DNA of 64,000 nt from an uncultured Peptoniphilaceae bacterium (GTDB lineage Bacteria > Bacillota > Clostridia > Tissierellales > Peptoniphilaceae). Both the position numbers and the translations under genes were made by a program. The DNA lies in assembly GCA_943912255.1 (NCBI GenBank), contig CALTTP010000003.1:62001-126000 (forward strand), read 5' to 3'. Below the pieces are notes generated by a model. The model was not told the origin of the DNA. It ran no database searches and saw only the letters and a list, made by a program, of their open reading frames with translations. Below, piece by piece: positions 43,063-50,905 of the stretch; the first letter of the stretch is position 1, and each line of letters opens with the position of its first letter.

Positions 43063-43302
43063 ATGGAAATGGCAAAAGTTAAAAAGAAAAAACAATTTAA
43101 GGACACAAAGCTTGCGGGCTTTATAAGAAATAGGATCTATAGTTACTGGAGATTTAAAAGAAAATACAGAAGCACTATAGAAAAGTGGAAAGAAAAAACT
43201 TTGTATATGTTTTTACGGATGATTAGTTTTATTCTAATAACTGGTGTTGGTTTTATCTTTTTTAAATGTGTATATCGTTGGTTTTGGTTAGGTGAGTATT
43301 AA
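43063..43302 (+). CDS. Small basic membrane protein, unknown
   Basis: 79 residues. The first 45 are strongly basic (KVKKKKQF, RNRIYSYWRFKRKYR), the rest holds one membrane helix (about 47-67, MFLRMISFILITGVGFIFF) and a short Trp-rich tail. GAAGGAGTATTTAA precedes ATG. A positive-inside anchor with a basic cytoplasmic region could bind nucleic acid or lipid head groups. Not recognised. Confidence 0.6.
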   Translation: MEMAKVKKKKQFKDTKLAGFIRNRIYSYWRFKRKYRSTIEKWKEKTLYMFLRMISFILITGVGFIFFKCVYRWFWLGEY

Positions 43303-43310
43303 AGGGAAAA

Positions 43311-43338
43311 AGCCACAAAGTCCGAAGACTAAGTGGCT
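43311..43338 (+). promoter_or_regulatory. Nested perfect hairpin between early genes
   Basis: AGCCAC-AA-AGTC-CGAA-GACT-AA-GTGGCT: fully symmetrical stem with an A-A internal loop and a CGAA loop. No T-run, so probably an RNA processing or stability element, or an operator. Confidence 0.5.
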
Positions 43339-43383
43339 CAAGTAAATAAATTTCAATTTAAGTATAACATAGGAGGAGTAATT

Positions 43384-43752
43384 ATGGAATTAAAAATAAA
43401 TATTGAGTTTCCTGAAAGGTTTTTAAGTGCTCTTGAAAATCTTGGGAAGGTGTATGCAGTGGTGCAACCTGAAAAGATTGGGGCACCTATGAAAGAAGCG
43501 ATTGAAAAGGTTGAAAACGTACAAGAAGAAAAAGTACAAAAAGTAGAAAGCAAGCCACAAGCTCCAGTAAGTGAGGTAGCTTATAGCTTCCCTCAACTAC
43601 AAAAGGCAGCTGCGGAACTTGCAAGGGCAGGTAAGAGGGATGAGCTTAAGGACATAATCCAGTCTTTCGGGGTTAAGTCTATTACAGACATTCCAGAAAG
43701 TAAATACAACGAGCTTGCTTTAAAGTTTAGAGAAGTTGGCGGGGTGATTTAG
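43384..43752 (+). CDS. Phage protein, unknown
   Basis: 122 residues from ATG 43384, with GGAGGAG 5 bases upstream. N-terminal strand-rich part (LKINIEFPERFLSALENLGK), a Glu/Val/Lys/Pro linker (residues 35-65), and a helical C-terminus (FPQLQKAAAELARAGKRDEL) that resembles a small module seen in many Firmicutes phages upstream of DUF2800 genes. Function unknown; perhaps part of the recombination set that follows. Confidence 0.65.
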   Translation: MELKINIEFPERFLSALENLGKVYAVVQPEKIGAPMKEAIEKVENVQEEKVQKVESKPQAPVSEVAYSFPQLQKAAAELARAGKRDELKDIIQSFGVKSITDIPESKYNELALKFREVGGVI

Positions 43753-43753
43753 T

Positions 43754-44917
43754 ATGCCAGATGTGCATGCCAAGCTATCGGCTTCGGGGTCCGCAAGATG
43801 GCTAGCTTGTCCTGGGTCAGTAAAGCTCGAGGAAAAATTCCCGGACAGCTCTTCTCCTTATGCGGCCGAGGGGACTTTGGCGCATGAGATAGGGGAGCTT
43901 AAACTCAAAAAGTATTTTACTACTGAGTACGGACCAGAAAAATTTAAGCGGGCTTTAAAAAAGCTAAAGGAAGATCCCTACTACGCTGCAGAGATGGACA
44001 AATATACTGACGAATACTTTGAGTATGTAAGAGAAGTATCTTTACGGTTTAACTGCCTACCTTATGCAAGTGTAGAGGAGAGAGTGGATTTTTCTGAGTG
44101 GGTGCCTGAGGGTTTTGGGACCTGTGACTGCATACTGATAGGGGGATCTGACCTACACATCTTAGACCTTAAGTACGGCAAAGGAGTGCCAGTCAGCCCA
44201 GTAGAAAATCCTCAGCTTAAGCTTTATGCTTTGGGAGCTTATAGCGGATATAAGGACATATACAATATCAATCAGGTGTATATGCACATAGTCCAGCCAA
44301 GGGTCGACAATACAGCAAAATTTCAGATAAGTTTAGCCGACTTGCTGGACTGGGGAGAAGAGATTAAGCCTATAGCTAAAAAGGCTTATAGGGGCTGCGA
44401 CGAGTACGAGCTTGGGGATCATTGCAGATTTTGCAAAGCAAAAAGCAGATGCCCAGCTAGAGCTCAGCAGATGTTTAAGTCTGTAGAGATCTTTAAGCCT
44501 ATCATGGATAAAGATATATCGCTTATAAGCAATGAGGATATTTCAAACTATTTGAAAGAGTCTGTCGGACTTATAGATTGGATAAAGGACTTGGAAGAGG
44601 AAGCTTTGGCCACAATCTTAAAAGGAGAGGAAATTCCAGGCTACAAAGCTGTAGAAGGCAGGTCAATACGTAAATTTAGAGACCACGATAAGGCTATAAG
44701 TATGCTGCAACGTGTAGGCTACGACGAGGCAGTACTCTACGAGAAAAAGCCGCTGACTTTGGCCAAACTAGAAAAATTAGTAGGTAAAAAAGAATTTGAA
44801 GAGGTACTAGGCGGGGAAGTAATTAAGCCACGAGGCAAGCCTACCTTAGTACCTGAGAGTGATAAAAGAGATCCTTTTGTAAAGGATTTAGGATTTGAAA
44901 AAATAGAAAATAATTAA
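43754..44917 (+). CDS. DUF2800 protein, RecB/Cas4-like PD-(D/E)XK nuclease
   Basis: 387 residues. RWLACPGSVKLEEKFP at the N-terminus, catalytic LHILDLKYGKG (Asp and Lys of the PD-(D/E)XK core) near residue 135, and a cysteine cluster CRFCKAKSRCPAR near 230 that with an upstream Cys could hold an Fe-S cluster, as in Cas4 and AddB. Typical first gene of the exonuclease/DUF2815/polymerase replication cassette of Firmicutes phages. ATG 1 bp after the preceding stop. Confidence 0.85.
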   Translation: MPDVHAKLSASGSARWLACPGSVKLEEKFPDSSSPYAAEGTLAHEIGELKLKKYFTTEYGPEKFKRALKKLKEDPYYAAEMDKYTDEYFEYVREVSLRFNCLPYASVEERVDFSEWVPEGFGTCDCILIGGSDLHILDLKYGKGVPVSPVENPQLKLYALGAYSGYKDIYNINQVYMHIVQPRVDNTAKFQISLADLLDWGEEIKPIAKKAYRGCDEYELGDHCRFCKAKSRCPARAQQMFKSVEIFKPIMDKDISLISNEDISNYLKESVGLIDWIKDLEEEALATILKGEEIPGYKAVEGRSIRKFRDHDKAISMLQRVGYDEAVLYEKKPLTLAKLEKLVGKKEFEEVLGGEVIKPRGKPTLVPESDKRDPFVKDLGFEKIENN

Positions 44918-44939
44918 TTAAATTTAGGAGGAATTATAA

Positions 44940-45530
44940 ATGTCAAGACAATTTACAACTAACCAAGTAAGACTATCATATGTGAGTGTTTTCCAACCAA
45001 GGGAAACTCCACAAGGGCAGAAAAAATATTCAGTTACCTGCCTACTTCCAAAGAGCGATAAGGAAGGATACGAAGCACTGGTGGCAGCAATAAATGAGGA
45101 ATTTCAGGCTAATAAAGACACGGTTCTAAAAGGTATAGCTAAGCCAAAGATCCCTGTGCATGATGGGGACGGGGTAACAAGTACTGGGGCGGAATATGGC
45201 CCGGAATGCAAAGGACACTGGGTGTTTACTGCTAGCGCAAATGAGAATTTTCCACCATCTGTGGTAGACCAAAGGGTACAGCCAATCATAAATCAAACTG
45301 AGGTATATAGCGGATGCTGGGGACACGTGGCTATAAGTATATACGCTTACAACAATCAAAGTAAGGGGATCGGATTTGGATTAAATGGGGTTCAAAAAGT
45401 AAAGGACGACGAACCACTAGGATTTACTTTTGATGCTAAAGAAGCATTTAGCAAAGTCGAGACTGCAGATGACAGCCCTTTTGGTAGTACAGCAAGAGAG
45501 ATTGATCCTCTTACTGGACTTCCTAAGTAA
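44940..45530 (+). CDS. DUF2815 protein, probable ssDNA-binding/annealing
   Basis: 196 residues. Starts MSRQFTTNQVRLSYVSVFQP, the usual DUF2815 opening; OB-like beta-rich core with CLLPKSDKEGYEALVAAI and YSGCWGHVAISIYAYNNQ. These proteins resemble phage T7 gp2.5-type single-strand binding proteins and always accompany the DUF2800 nuclease. AGGAGG 8 bases upstream. Confidence 0.85.
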   Translation: MSRQFTTNQVRLSYVSVFQPRETPQGQKKYSVTCLLPKSDKEGYEALVAAINEEFQANKDTVLKGIAKPKIPVHDGDGVTSTGAEYGPECKGHWVFTASANENFPPSVVDQRVQPIINQTEVYSGCWGHVAISIYAYNNQSKGIGFGLNGVQKVKDDEPLGFTFDAKEAFSKVETADDSPFGSTAREIDPLTGLPK

Positions 45531-45543
45531 AAAAAATTTAAAA

Positions 45544-45566
45544 GGGGCGGAAACGTCCCTTTTTTA
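45544..45566 (+). terminator. Terminator/attenuator inside the replication operon
   Basis: GGGGCG-GAAA-CGTCCC stem (one G-U) followed by seven T. It lies between DUF2815 and the small gene before the polymerase, so it would lower polymerase expression relative to the SSB-like protein. Confidence 0.7.
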
Positions 45567-45589
45567 AAACTTAAAAGGAGGATTAAAAA

Positions 45590-45790
45590 TTGAAAAACAT
45601 AGAAAAAACAAAATTACGTAATTTACAAAGGGCGATAGTTAATGCCTCAAAAAAAGTTAAAGAAAAAGTAATAGCGGTAGATAGAGAAACCTTTGGAGAT
45701 ATTTATGGTAAAGAAATAAAGTTAAAATTCCCAACGGAGGTCCTAGAAAGCATGGAAAAAGAGCTAGAGCTAGAGGTGGAAGAGAAATGA
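45590..45790 (+). CDS. Small charged phage protein, unknown
   Basis: 66 residues, TTG start with AGGAGG 8 bases upstream. Lys/Glu-rich, all helical except a short strand in the middle. Overlaps the polymerase start by ATGA. Not recognised. Confidence 0.55.
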   Translation: MKNIEKTKLRNLQRAIVNASKKVKEKVIAVDRETFGDIYGKEIKLKFPTEVLESMEKELELEVEEK

Positions 45791-47766
45791 AAGACTTATC
45801 TATAGACATAGAGACTTACTCCGAAGTAGATATAGGTAAAAGTGGATCCTTTAAGTACTGCATGGATAAAAGCTTTGAGATTTTACTTTTTGCCTACTCT
45901 GTGGACTTTGGAGAGGTAAAAATCGTGGATCTAGCACAGGGGGAAAAAATTCCGCTCGAGATCATATCGGCTATGGCTGACGACTCTGTGACTAAGCACG
46001 CTTACAATTCCAGCTTTGAGTACAATTGCCTTAAAAATTATGGCTTTGATACCGGACATCTCATGTCCTGGAAATGCTCTATGTTTTATGGTATGTATTT
46101 GGGATACCCCGCGGGACTTGAAGCGATAGGAGAAGCACTAGACTTAGCAGAGGATAAGAAAAAGCTTAGGAGCGGTAAGGCTCTTATAAGGTATTTTTGT
46201 GTACCTTGTAAGCCTACAAAATCCAATGGGGGTAGGACTAGGAATTTACCTGAGCATGATTTAGATAAATGGAAACTTTTTAAGGAGTACTGCGTACAAG
46301 ACGTGGTCACAGAGATGGAGATTTATAAAAGACTGTGCAGCTTTGAAGTACCAGAAAAAGAGTGGAAAATCTGGGCACTTAGTGATGAGATGAACGCGCG
46401 AGGGGTACAAGTGGACTTTGATTTGGTCGACGGCGCTACCGCTATAAATGATCGTCTGACCGACGAGCAAATGCAGAGATCCAGGGAAATTTCTGGGATT
46501 GAAAACCCCAACTCCGTAGCACAGATACTACCTTGGCTACAAAGTTTTTACCCGGAAGTGGACAATGTGAGAAAAGCTACTGTAAGTGAACTTTTAGAAA
46601 GGGAAGATTTAGTTCCAGAAGTGAAAGAATTTCTAGAGCTAAGGCAAGAACTTTCCAAGACGTCGGTAAAAAAATACGACAAGATTAAGGCCTGCGCTTG
46701 TGATGACTGCAGGGTTAGAGGACTGCTGCAAGTCTATGGTGCAAATCGCACGGGCAGATGGGCGGGACGACTGGTACAAGTTCAGAACCTGCCTAGAAAC
46801 TATATAAAAAATTTGAAGCTTGCCAGAGACTTAAGTAAAGAAGAGGATAAAGAACTTTTGGAGATTTTATTTGGTGATGCTACAGACACAATCAGTCAGC
46901 TTATAAGGACTGCCTTTATACCCAAAAACGGATTCAAATTTATAGTATCTGACTACTCAGCCATAGAGGCAAGAGTAATAGCTTGGCTTGCAGGAGAAAA
47001 GTGGGTGCAGGAAGTTTTTGCTACCCACGGGAAAATTTATGAAGCCACGGCAAGCCAAATGTTTGGCGTACCGATAGAAAAGATTGTAAAAGGTCGTCCA
47101 GAGTATGCACTTAGACAGAGGGGAAAGGTCGCAACTTTAGCACTCGGCTACCAGGGAGGAGTCGGAGCTTTAACTGCTATGGGTGCGGATAAGATGGGCT
47201 TATCTCAGGAAGAAATGGAGGATATAAAAGATAGGTGGAGAAACGCAAATAAAAATATTGTGAGTCTGTGGTACGAAATCGAAAACGCCGCAGTTAAAGC
47301 TGTCGAGACTTGGGAGCCGCAAAGGGTCAAGTGCTTAGAGATTAAGTGCGTAAAAGACGCAGTGTATGGCCTTAGCTTTTTACAGATAAGGCTACCATCT
47401 GGAAGGAGTCTTTTTTACCCAGAGCCTTACCTGGAGATAAATAAATTTGATAAAAAGGCCGTGCATTTTAAAGGCATTGGTGCGAATAGAAAATTTAAGA
47501 CGGAGTCTACTTATGGCGGAAAACTAACGGAAAATATCGTACAAGCCATAGCGCGGGACTGCTTATCGGAATTACTTTTAAAGCTGGACAAGTACTATCC
47601 AGATGATCCTGTAGTAATGCATATACATGATGAGGTAGTCCTGGAGGCTAGAAAAAAGACCACAGTTGAGGAAATTAATAGCATGATGGCACAGCCGATA
47701 GGGTGGGCGCCTGGACTAATACTCCGTGGAGATGGGTTTGAGTCTGAGTTTTACATGAAGGATTGA
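45787..47766 (+). CDS. Phage DNA polymerase, family A
   Basis: 659 residues. N-terminal DEDDy-type 3'-5' exonuclease (LSIDIETYSEVDIG at the start; KHAYNSSFEYNCL), then the polymerase domain with SDYSAIEARVIAWLAGE (motif A), RQRGKVATLALGYQGG (motif B) and MHIHDEVVLE (motif C). No 5' nuclease domain. Replicates the phage genome. Unlike host PolA it keeps its proofreading aspartates. Confidence 0.94.
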   Translation: MKDLSIDIETYSEVDIGKSGSFKYCMDKSFEILLFAYSVDFGEVKIVDLAQGEKIPLEIISAMADDSVTKHAYNSSFEYNCLKNYGFDTGHLMSWKCSMFYGMYLGYPAGLEAIGEALDLAEDKKKLRSGKALIRYFCVPCKPTKSNGGRTRNLPEHDLDKWKLFKEYCVQDVVTEMEIYKRLCSFEVPEKEWKIWALSDEMNARGVQVDFDLVDGATAINDRLTDEQMQRSREISGIENPNSVAQILPWLQSFYPEVDNVRKATVSELLEREDLVPEVKEFLELRQELSKTSVKKYDKIKACACDDCRVRGLLQVYGANRTGRWAGRLVQVQNLPRNYIKNLKLARDLSKEEDKELLEILFGDATDTISQLIRTAFIPKNGFKFIVSDYSAIEARVIAWLAGEKWVQEVFATHGKIYEATASQMFGVPIEKIVKGRPEYALRQRGKVATLALGYQGGVGALTAMGADKMGLSQEEMEDIKDRWRNANKNIVSLWYEIENAAVKAVETWEPQRVKCLEIKCVKDAVYGLSFLQIRLPSGRSLFYPEPYLEINKFDKKAVHFKGIGANRKFKTESTYGGKLTENIVQAIARDCLSELLLKLDKYYPDDPVVMHIHDEVVLEARKKTTVEEINSMMAQPIGWAPGLILRGDGFESEFYMKD

Positions 47767-47772
47767 TAAGGA

Positions 47773-50217
47773 ATGATTAATGATAAAAGGATTGTAATTT
47801 CTGTCGGTGCCAGTAGAAAAAGTATAAATTGGCAAAGGCAGGAATTAAATTTTAGTGATTTTATAGAAAAATTAAAAAAGCCTATAAGGTCGACTGAGAC
47901 ACTAGAAGCCTACTTAAAGCTGCCCAAGTCAAAGCAGGACGAGCGTAAGGACGTGGGCGGTTTTGTAGGTGGAGCTTTAAAGGGAGTAAGACGAAAAAGC
48001 GAAGCCGTAGACTTTAGGGATCTAATCACTTTAGATTTTGACAACATTTCTAGTGGACAGACTGATGACGTAATAAGAAGAGTGATGACCCTTGGCTGTG
48101 CCTATGTAATTTACAGTACAAGAAAGCACGCAGAGTACAAGCCAAGACTTAGGATCATCTTACCTACTGATAGGTCCGTAAGTCCGGACGAGTACGAGCC
48201 GATAGCACGCCTTATGGCAAAAATGATCGGAATTGAGATGGCGGATCCTACCACTTTTGAGGTATCGCGACTTATGTACTGGCCGAGTTGTAGCAGTGAC
48301 AGTGAATACGTCTTTAAGTACGAAGACAAGCCTTTTTTATCTGCTGATGGGGTCTTAAAAAAATATAAAGATTGGAAAGATATTACCTCTTGGCCACAAG
48401 TACCAGGGGCTGAGGTCACACACAGACGACTGATTACCAGGCAGCAAGATCCCAGGGAAAAAAATGGGTTGATAGGTGCTTTCTGTAGGACTTACGATAT
48501 CTACTCAGCTATGGAAAAATTTATACCGCAGGCATACGACAGCACGGGAGACGAGACAAGATTTAGCTACCTGGGAGGATCCACTACTGGTGGAGCTATC
48601 GTCTATCAAGATGGACTTTTTTTGTACTCCCACCACGCTACGGATCCATGCAGTGGCCAACTTGTAAATGCTTGGGATCTAATTAGACTGCATAAATTTA
48701 GTCACTTAGACGACGAGGCAGCCGAGGGAACTCCTGTTACTACCTTACCATCTACTACAGCCATGAAAGATTTGGCAAGAAGTGATGATTCAGTGACTGC
48801 ACTTATGAGTAGGGAGCGCCAGGAAGAGGCACAGACCTTTTTTGAGGCTATAGGTCAGGACGACGTAGGCGAAGAGGTAGACGACTCCTGGAGAAATGTT
48901 TTAACCTACGACAATCAAGGCAAATGCGAAAAGACAATTTCCAATGTCTGTCTAGTGCTTGAAAATGATCCAAATTTCAAGGGGAAAATTTTCTTCGATG
49001 AATTTGGAAATAGGGGAATGGTGGACTTACCTTTGCCATGGGAAGATGGAGAAGGGTCCAGACTGTGGGGAGATTTTGACGACGCACAGCTTGCTTTAAG
49101 ACTTGAAAAAGAGTATGGAATTACTGGAAAAGACAAAATTGAAAATGCAATAAAAGTTGTAGCCTTTAATAATAGGAGAAATGAAGTAAAAGAATATTTG
49201 GAGTCCTTAAAGTGGGACGGTGTGGAAAGAGTAGAAAGACTTTTTATAGACTACCTAGGCGCTGAGGATAATCTTTATACCAGGGAGACTATAAAAAAGG
49301 CTTTGGTAGCTGCTATTTCAAGGGCAGTTTCGCCTAATGGGCTAAAATTTGACAACATGATTGTTTTTTCAGGACCTCAAGGTATAGGAAAAAGCACCTT
49401 TTTAGCCAAGCTTGGTAAAGAGTGGTTTAACGACTCAATGTACACTTTTGAGGGCAAGGAAGCGGCAGAATTGCTGCAAGGAACCTTAATCATTGAGGTG
49501 GGAGAACTATCGGTAATGACTAAGTCTGAGGACGAGGTTATAAAGCAATTTTTGTCTAAGACTCATGATATCTATAGAGAAGCCTATGGAAAAAGAACTC
49601 AAAAGTACCCTAGAAGATGTGTCTTTTTTGGAAGTACTAACTCCGAGACTTTTTTAAAGGATCCTACTGGATCCAGGAGATTTTGGCCTGTAAGAGTTGG
49701 AGAAAATCCGAAGAAAAAAGATATCTTTAAAGATTTAGACAAGGAAGTAGACCAAATTTGGGCAGAAGCTTATCTTTACTACATGCTTGGAGAGTCCTTA
49801 CTGCTATCAGATGAAGCACTAGCGATAGCTGAGAAAATGCAAGACGACTACAAAGACATAGATCCAAAGGAGGGTGCGATAGCGGAGTTTTTAAACCACA
49901 AGATCCCAAGTAATTGGTACGACTTATCAGTCCAGGACCAAAGAGCTTTTTATAATAAATCTTTTGTAGCTACAGAAGGTATCGACCTTGTGGAAAGGGA
50001 AAAAGTGTGTGCTGCGGAGATATGGCAGGTGTGCTTTGGAGGGGAGCTAAAGTACCTAAAAAAGAGAGAAAGTATTGAAATAAATAATATTTTGACAGGA
50101 TTAAAAGGCTGGAAAAGAAATCGAGATAAAAGAAGATATGGAGTTTTTGGAAAGCAAAGAGGATTCGAAAAAACAAAAATTTATAGCATTTCAGATCTGA
50201 GAAAAGAAAAAAATTAG
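47773..50217 (+). CDS. VirE-family primase-helicase
   Basis: 814 residues. The N-terminal third looks like an archaeo-eukaryotic primase module (LITLDFDN with paired Asp; YSTRKHAEYKPRLRIILP); the C-terminal part is a virulence-associated E ATPase with Walker A GPQGIGKST at about residue 534, LIIEVGELS and FFGSTNSETFLKDPTGSRRF (sensor 1 and Arg region). It should prime and unwind at the phage origin. Follows the polymerase by 6 bp; a repeat-rich noncoding stretch follows. Confidence 0.9.
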   Translation: MINDKRIVISVGASRKSINWQRQELNFSDFIEKLKKPIRSTETLEAYLKLPKSKQDERKDVGGFVGGALKGVRRKSEAVDFRDLITLDFDNISSGQTDDVIRRVMTLGCAYVIYSTRKHAEYKPRLRIILPTDRSVSPDEYEPIARLMAKMIGIEMADPTTFEVSRLMYWPSCSSDSEYVFKYEDKPFLSADGVLKKYKDWKDITSWPQVPGAEVTHRRLITRQQDPREKNGLIGAFCRTYDIYSAMEKFIPQAYDSTGDETRFSYLGGSTTGGAIVYQDGLFLYSHHATDPCSGQLVNAWDLIRLHKFSHLDDEAAEGTPVTTLPSTTAMKDLARSDDSVTALMSRERQEEAQTFFEAIGQDDVGEEVDDSWRNVLTYDNQGKCEKTISNVCLVLENDPNFKGKIFFDEFGNRGMVDLPLPWEDGEGSRLWGDFDDAQLALRLEKEYGITGKDKIENAIKVVAFNNRRNEVKEYLESLKWDGVERVERLFIDYLGAEDNLYTRETIKKALVAAISRAVSPNGLKFDNMIVFSGPQGIGKSTFLAKLGKEWFNDSMYTFEGKEAAELLQGTLIIEVGELSVMTKSEDEVIKQFLSKTHDIYREAYGKRTQKYPRRCVFFGSTNSETFLKDPTGSRRFWPVRVGENPKKKDIFKDLDKEVDQIWAEAYLYYMLGESLLLSDEALAIAEKMQDDYKDIDPKEGAIAEFLNHKIPSNWYDLSVQDQRAFYNKSFVATEGIDLVEREKVCAAEIWQVCFGGELKYLKKRESIEINNILTGLKGWKRNRDKRRYGVFGKQRGFEKTKIYSISDLRKEKN

Positions 50218-50224
50218 CTTTTAC

Positions 50225-50473
50225 CCGTACCCAAAGTCGATTTTTTGATTGGGTACGGCAAAAAGGGGGTGTACCCAAAGTTTTTTGAGTTTGGGGACGG
50301 ATAAACAATTGAAAAATAGCGGTTAGAGTACAAGTGTACCCAAAGTAGTACCCCTTTACCTATGAGGGTAAAGATATAGACCATATAGGAAATATAGAGG
50401 TATAAGTGAGCCTATAATATCTATATAGCCTATATTTAAAGGCTACCTATATACGTGTAGAGGGTTTGGGTAC
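50225..50473. repeat. Cluster of GTACCCAAA repeats, possible phage replication origin
   Basis: A gap of about 280 bp with no gene. GTACCCAAA occurs at 50227, 50271 and 50336 on the plus strand and inverted at 50249 (TTGGGTAC) and 50465 (TTTGGGTAC). The first two form a perfect 10-bp inverted pair (CCGTACCCAA 50225-50234 / TTGGGTACGG 50249-50258). Between 50370 and 50460 it is very AT-rich. Iterons plus an AT-rich stretch directly after the primase-helicase gene are typical of an origin; an operator array is the alternative. Confidence 0.5.
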
Positions 50474-50495
50474 GATAAAGAAAGGTAGGTATAAG

Positions 50496-50627
50496 ATGAT
50501 TTATTTTGAAGTTATAACTAACATAATTGGAAGAATTTTGAATATAATTTTAAGTTTGGTATGGATAAGCGTGGGTGTGGTAATCCTGAAAAGTTTTATC
50601 ACAAGTCAGGAGGATCTAGATTGTTAG
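50496..50627 (+). CDS. Small membrane protein, 43 residues
   Basis: ATG 50496 with AAGGTAGGT 7 bases upstream, stop TAG at 50625-50627, overlapping the VRR-NUC start by 7 bp, which suggests translational coupling. One membrane helix (about residues 9-33, IIGRILNIILSLVWISVGVV) with a short polar tail ending EDLDC. Short single-helix phage proteins include holin-like and inhibitor peptides, but position among replication genes gives no clear role. Confidence 0.6.
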   Translation: MIYFEVITNIIGRILNIILSLVWISVGVVILKSFITSQEDLDC

Positions 50628-50905
50628 AAAAGCAAGTAGAAAAATTTTTAAGGGACGAGGTAAAAAAGCTTGGTGGGGTCTGCTACAAATTCGTGAGTCC
50701 TGGAAATTCGGGAGTGCCAGATAGAATTGTAGTGGTCCCAGGAGAATTATTTTTTGTGGAGCTTAAGACGGTTACAGGCCGTCTATCTGCACTACAAAAA
50801 AGGCAAATCCAAAAGCTTAGGGATAGGCGCCAAAAAGTAAGGGTTCTTTATGGCAAAAAAGATGTGGAATTTTTTATAGAGCACTTAAAAAAGTTGGTGA
50901 GATAG
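50621..50905 (+). CDS. VRR-NUC domain nuclease
   Basis: 94 residues from TTG 50621 (AGGAGG 8 bases upstream); earlier in-frame codons lack a ribosome site. The whole protein is a VRR-NUC fold: SPGNSGVPDRIVV with the catalytic Asp, FVELKTVTGRLS with the Glu-x-Lys pair, then LQKRQIQKLRDRR. Relatives cut branched or flap DNA. Next to the SNF2 gene, its constant partner in phage genomes. Confidence 0.9.
   Translation: MLEKQVEKFLRDEVKKLGGVCYKFVSPGNSGVPDRIVVVPGELFFVELKTVTGRLSALQKRQIQKLRDRRQKVRVLYGKKDVEFFIEHLKKLVR

Noticed and set aside
50225..50473. CRISPR-like array
   Set aside because: The repeats are 8-9 bp, unevenly spaced and in both orientations; no array of long identical repeats occurs anywhere in the window.
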